Below, one piece after another: positions 62,366 to 64,000 of a stretch of 64,000 nt of DNA. The DNA is from Mycolicibacterium pulveris. GTDB taxonomy: Bacteria > Actinomycetota > Actinomycetes > Mycobacteriales > Mycobacteriaceae. Below the pieces are notes generated by a model. That model was not told the origin of the DNA. It saw only the letters and a list, made by a program, of their open reading frames with translations, and did no database searches. How positions within the stretch are numbered: the stretch's first letter is position 1; every line of letters begins with the position of its first letter. A program made the translations under genes and the position numbers. The stretch lies in the NCBI RefSeq assembly GCF_010725725.1, contig NZ_AP022599.1, positions 2,728,001-2,792,000 on the forward strand. Reading direction: 5' to 3'.

Positions 62366-62896
62366 TTACTTGCGGCGCCCGCGCCTATCCAGGGCCTCGA
62401 TGACCGATCGCGCCCATTGGGTGTGCATCTCGTTGGAGCGCAGGCCGAAGTCCAGGGCCGCGTGTGCGAAGAACGAGCCGTCGTCGTCGCCCCACTCGAT
62501 GGAGTCGCGCAGCTCCTCCAGCCGCTTGCGCTCGGCGGCGCCGTGCTCGGCCATCGCGGTCAAATGCTCACGTGCCTGGTCGCGGGGGATCTCGCCGAGC
62601 AGGAACACCCGAAGTAGAGCGGCGCTGCGAAAGGGCGGATCGTCCTGCGGGGTGGTCATCCACCGACGCAACTCCTCGCGGCCGGCGTCGGTGATGCGGT
62701 ACTCCTTGCGCCCCCGCGCGCCGATGTTCGACACCTCGATGAGCCCGCCGGCCGCGAGCTTGTTGAGCTCGCCATAGAGCTGGCTCTGGGTGGCGGGCCA
62801 CACGTTGGCCATCGACTCCTCGAAGCGTCGAAGCAGGTCATATCCACTGCCCGGCTGCTGGGCGAGCAGTCCCAGCGCCGCGATGCGAAGGCTCAC
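62366..62896 (-). CDS. PadR-family transcriptional regulator
   Basis: A 176-residue protein. The winged-helix domain reads RIAALGLLAQQPGSGYDLLR, VWPATQSQLYGELNKLAAGG and ARGRKEYRITDAGREELRRW. The C-terminal Vir_act_alpha_C region follows. GTG 62896 is fixed by TAATAT 6 bases upstream (leaderless). It is divergent from the carotenoid oxygenase, and the gap contains two TGACATGTCA palindromes, so the oxygenase is its likely target. Confidence 0.88.
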   Translation of the reverse strand: MSLRIAALGLLAQQPGSGYDLLRRFEESMANVWPATQSQLYGELNKLAAGGLIEVSNIGARGRKEYRITDAGREELRRWMTTPQDDPPFRSAALLRVFLLGEIPRDQAREHLTAMAEHGAAERKRLEELRDSIEWGDDDGSFFAHAALDFGLRSNEMHTQWARSVIEALDRRGRRK

Positions 62897-62902
62897 GCCG
62901 CA

Positions 62903-62908
62903 ATATTA
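62903..62908 (-). promoter_or_regulatory. Extended -10 (TAATAT), leaderless promoter of the PadR gene
   Basis: On the minus strand TAATAT is followed by TGCGGC and GTG 62896, the 6-base leaderless spacing. The palindromic operator starts 11 bases upstream of it, at the -35 position. Confidence 0.55.
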
Positions 62909-62918
62909 CCTCCACTAT

Positions 62919-62942
62919 TGACATGTCATTAGTGACATGTCA
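62919..62942. promoter_or_regulatory. Double palindrome, candidate PadR operator
   Basis: Two perfect 10-bp palindromes TGACATGTCA (62919-62928 and 62933-62942) are separated by 4 bases. Together they contain ATGT-N8-ACAT, the pattern reported for PadR regulators. The site lies between the divergent PadR and carotenoid-oxygenase genes and overlaps the PadR -35 region. Confidence 0.65.
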
Positions 62943-62973
62943 GTGTGGACCCGTCGCGCGTTAGGAGATGCAG

Positions 62974-64000
62974 ATGACCGACACCTCAAAATCCTCGACC
63001 CTGTTCGGTGCCGACCAGTTCTTCCTGCGGGGCAACTACGCCCCGGTCACCGACGAACTCACCGAAAACGACCTACCCGTCGAAGGGGCAATCCCGCCCG
63101 ACTTGGACGGCTGGTATCTGCGTAACGGACCCAACCCCCGGCAGGCCACCGCGCACTGGTTCGTCGGCGACGGCATGATCCACGGCGTCCGGATCGAGAA
63201 CGGCCGCGCCGCCTGGTACCGCAACCGCTGGGTGCGCACCGACAGCTTCGAGAACGACTTCCCGCTCTACAACCCCGACGGCACCCGCAACCTGCGCTCC
63301 AGCGTCGCCAACACCCATGTGGTCAACCATGCAGGAAAAACGCTCGCGCTGGTGGAGTCCTCGCTGCCCTACGAGATCACCAACGACCTGGAAACGTTGG
63401 GCGCCTACGACTTCGGCGGCAAGCTGGCCAACTCGATGACCGCGCACCCGAAAATCTGCCCGACGACCGGGGAGATGCACTTTTTCGGCTACGGAAGCAT
63501 CTTCGCGCCGCACGTCACCTACCACCGCGTCGAGGCCAACGGTGAGCTCAGCATCAACCGACCGCTGGACGTCCCGGCGCTGACGATGATGCACGACTTC
63601 GCGGTCACCGCCAACCATGTCGTGTTCCTGGATCTGCCGATCGTGTTCGACCTCGATATCGCGATGAAGCCCGAAGCCGACATGCCGTATCGCTGGGACG
63701 ACAACTACGGCGCCCGCTTCGGCGTGTTGCGGCGCGACGACCCGTTCGGTGAGGTGCGCTGGTTCGACGTTGACCCGTGCTATGTGTTCCACGTCGCCAA
63801 TGCCTACGACACCGGCGGTGACCGCATCGAGGTACAGGCCGTGCGCTATCGCGAATTATGGCGTGACAGCGGCGGTTTGGACGTCGACGGCGTGTTGTGG
63901 AGCTGGAGCATCGACCTGCGAGCCGGCGCGGTCACCGAGCGCCAGCTCGACGACCGGGCCGTGGAGTTTCCCCGGATCGACGACCGGCTGGCCACCCTGC
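62974..64000 (+). CDS. Carotenoid/stilbene cleavage oxygenase, N-terminal part (cut by window edge)
   Basis: At least 342 residues are visible, open to the right edge. It belongs to the carotenoid cleavage dioxygenase (RPE65/lignostilbene dioxygenase) family. The start region has IPPDLDGWYLRNGPNPRQAT and HWFVGDGMIHGVRI. Three of the four iron-binding His are present, in MTAHPKICP, MMHDFAVT and CYVFHVANAYD; the fourth would lie beyond the window. ATG 62974 has AGGAG 6 bases upstream (ATG 62968 is too close). It is divergent from a PadR gene with a double-palindrome operator. The substrate could be a carotenoid or a lignin-type stilbene. Confidence 0.9.
   Translation, partial: MTDTSKSSTLFGADQFFLRGNYAPVTDELTENDLPVEGAIPPDLDGWYLRNGPNPRQATAHWFVGDGMIHGVRIENGRAAWYRNRWVRTDSFENDFPLYNPDGTRNLRSSVANTHVVNHAGKTLALVESSLPYEITNDLETLGAYDFGGKLANSMTAHPKICPTTGEMHFFGYGSIFAPHVTYHRVEANGELSINRPLDVPALTMMHDFAVTANHVVFLDLPIVFDLDIAMKPEADMPYRWDDNYGARFGVLRRDDPFGEVRWFDVDPCYVFHVANAYDTGGDRIEVQAVRYRELWRDSGGLDVDGVLWSWSIDLRAGAVTERQLDDRAVEFPRIDDRLATL

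Overview
The window is high-GC actinobacterial DNA and almost certainly chromosomal DNA of a Mycobacterium/Mycolicibacterium species. The evidence is an mce lipid-import operon, the ergothioneine cluster egtABCDE, a PGRS-type Gly-Gly-Asn repeat protein, MurT/GatD, F420-type luciferase-like oxidoreductases, and many promoters of the TANNNT type placed 6-7 bases before the start codon (leaderless transcripts). From memory, the order aspC, dnaX, methyltransferase/FAD oxidase, SRPBCC, amidase, ybaB, recR, gatD/murT, dnaQ-like, leuA, ask-asd, egtA-E, glpK follows the M. tuberculosis Rv3722c to Rv3696c region, read in the opposite direction and with insertions. No database search was possible.

Layout. 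1-8.3 kb: a DUF1801 fragment, a VOC protein, two TetR regulators, a DNA-repair pair (LigC-type ligase and Prim-PolC polymerase), a secreted small protein, a beta-lactamase-fold esterase, an NAD(P)-binding reductase and a PepA-like secreted protease. 8.3-12.6 kb: a membrane protein with an acidic repeat tail, tRNA-Ser(GGA), the SRP 4.5S RNA, aspC and dnaX. 12.6-16.2 kb: a decayed island holding a potassium-channel/antiporter-type RCK fragment, one intact and one broken LLM oxidoreductase, remnants of a Tn554-type recombinase module and the end of an IS481-family element. 16.2-30.3 kb: conserved core genes (methyltransferase/FAD oxidase pair, SRPBCC, amidase, ybaB-recR, gatD-murT, exonuclease, leuA with a leucine attenuator leader, Ntn hydrolase, ask-asd). 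30.5-40.8 kb: a DUF4185 protein, then a ten-gene mce operon (yrbEA, yrbEB, mceA-F, two accessory genes). 40.9-45.4 kb: an MpaB-type oxygenase, a catalase, an Ohr peroxidase and a PknH-like sensor-domain protein. 45.5-53.5 kb: egtABCDE, meeting a large LuxR-type (LAL) regulator tail to tail. 53.6-64 kb: a PGRS protein with a Sec signal instead of a PE domain, a DUF4242 protein, a second glutamate-cysteine-ligase-like enzyme, an acyltransferase, a methyltransferase, glpK, an aldo/keto reductase, two PadR regulators and the start of a carotenoid oxygenase.

Functional threads. Redox defence is concentrated between 42 and 57 kb (catalase, Ohr, ergothioneine synthesis, a GCS-like ligase). Envelope and lipid functions occupy 16-40 kb (fatty-acid methylation pair, amidase, MurT/GatD peptidoglycan amidation, mce import). 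Several regulators have readable palindromic operators next to them. The least explained signals are a ~55-bp dispersed repeat found three times just downstream of genes, a PGRS protein without PE, consecutive Mce lipoproteins, a possible iron box before the mce operon, and a MurT that has lost most zinc-ribbon cysteines.
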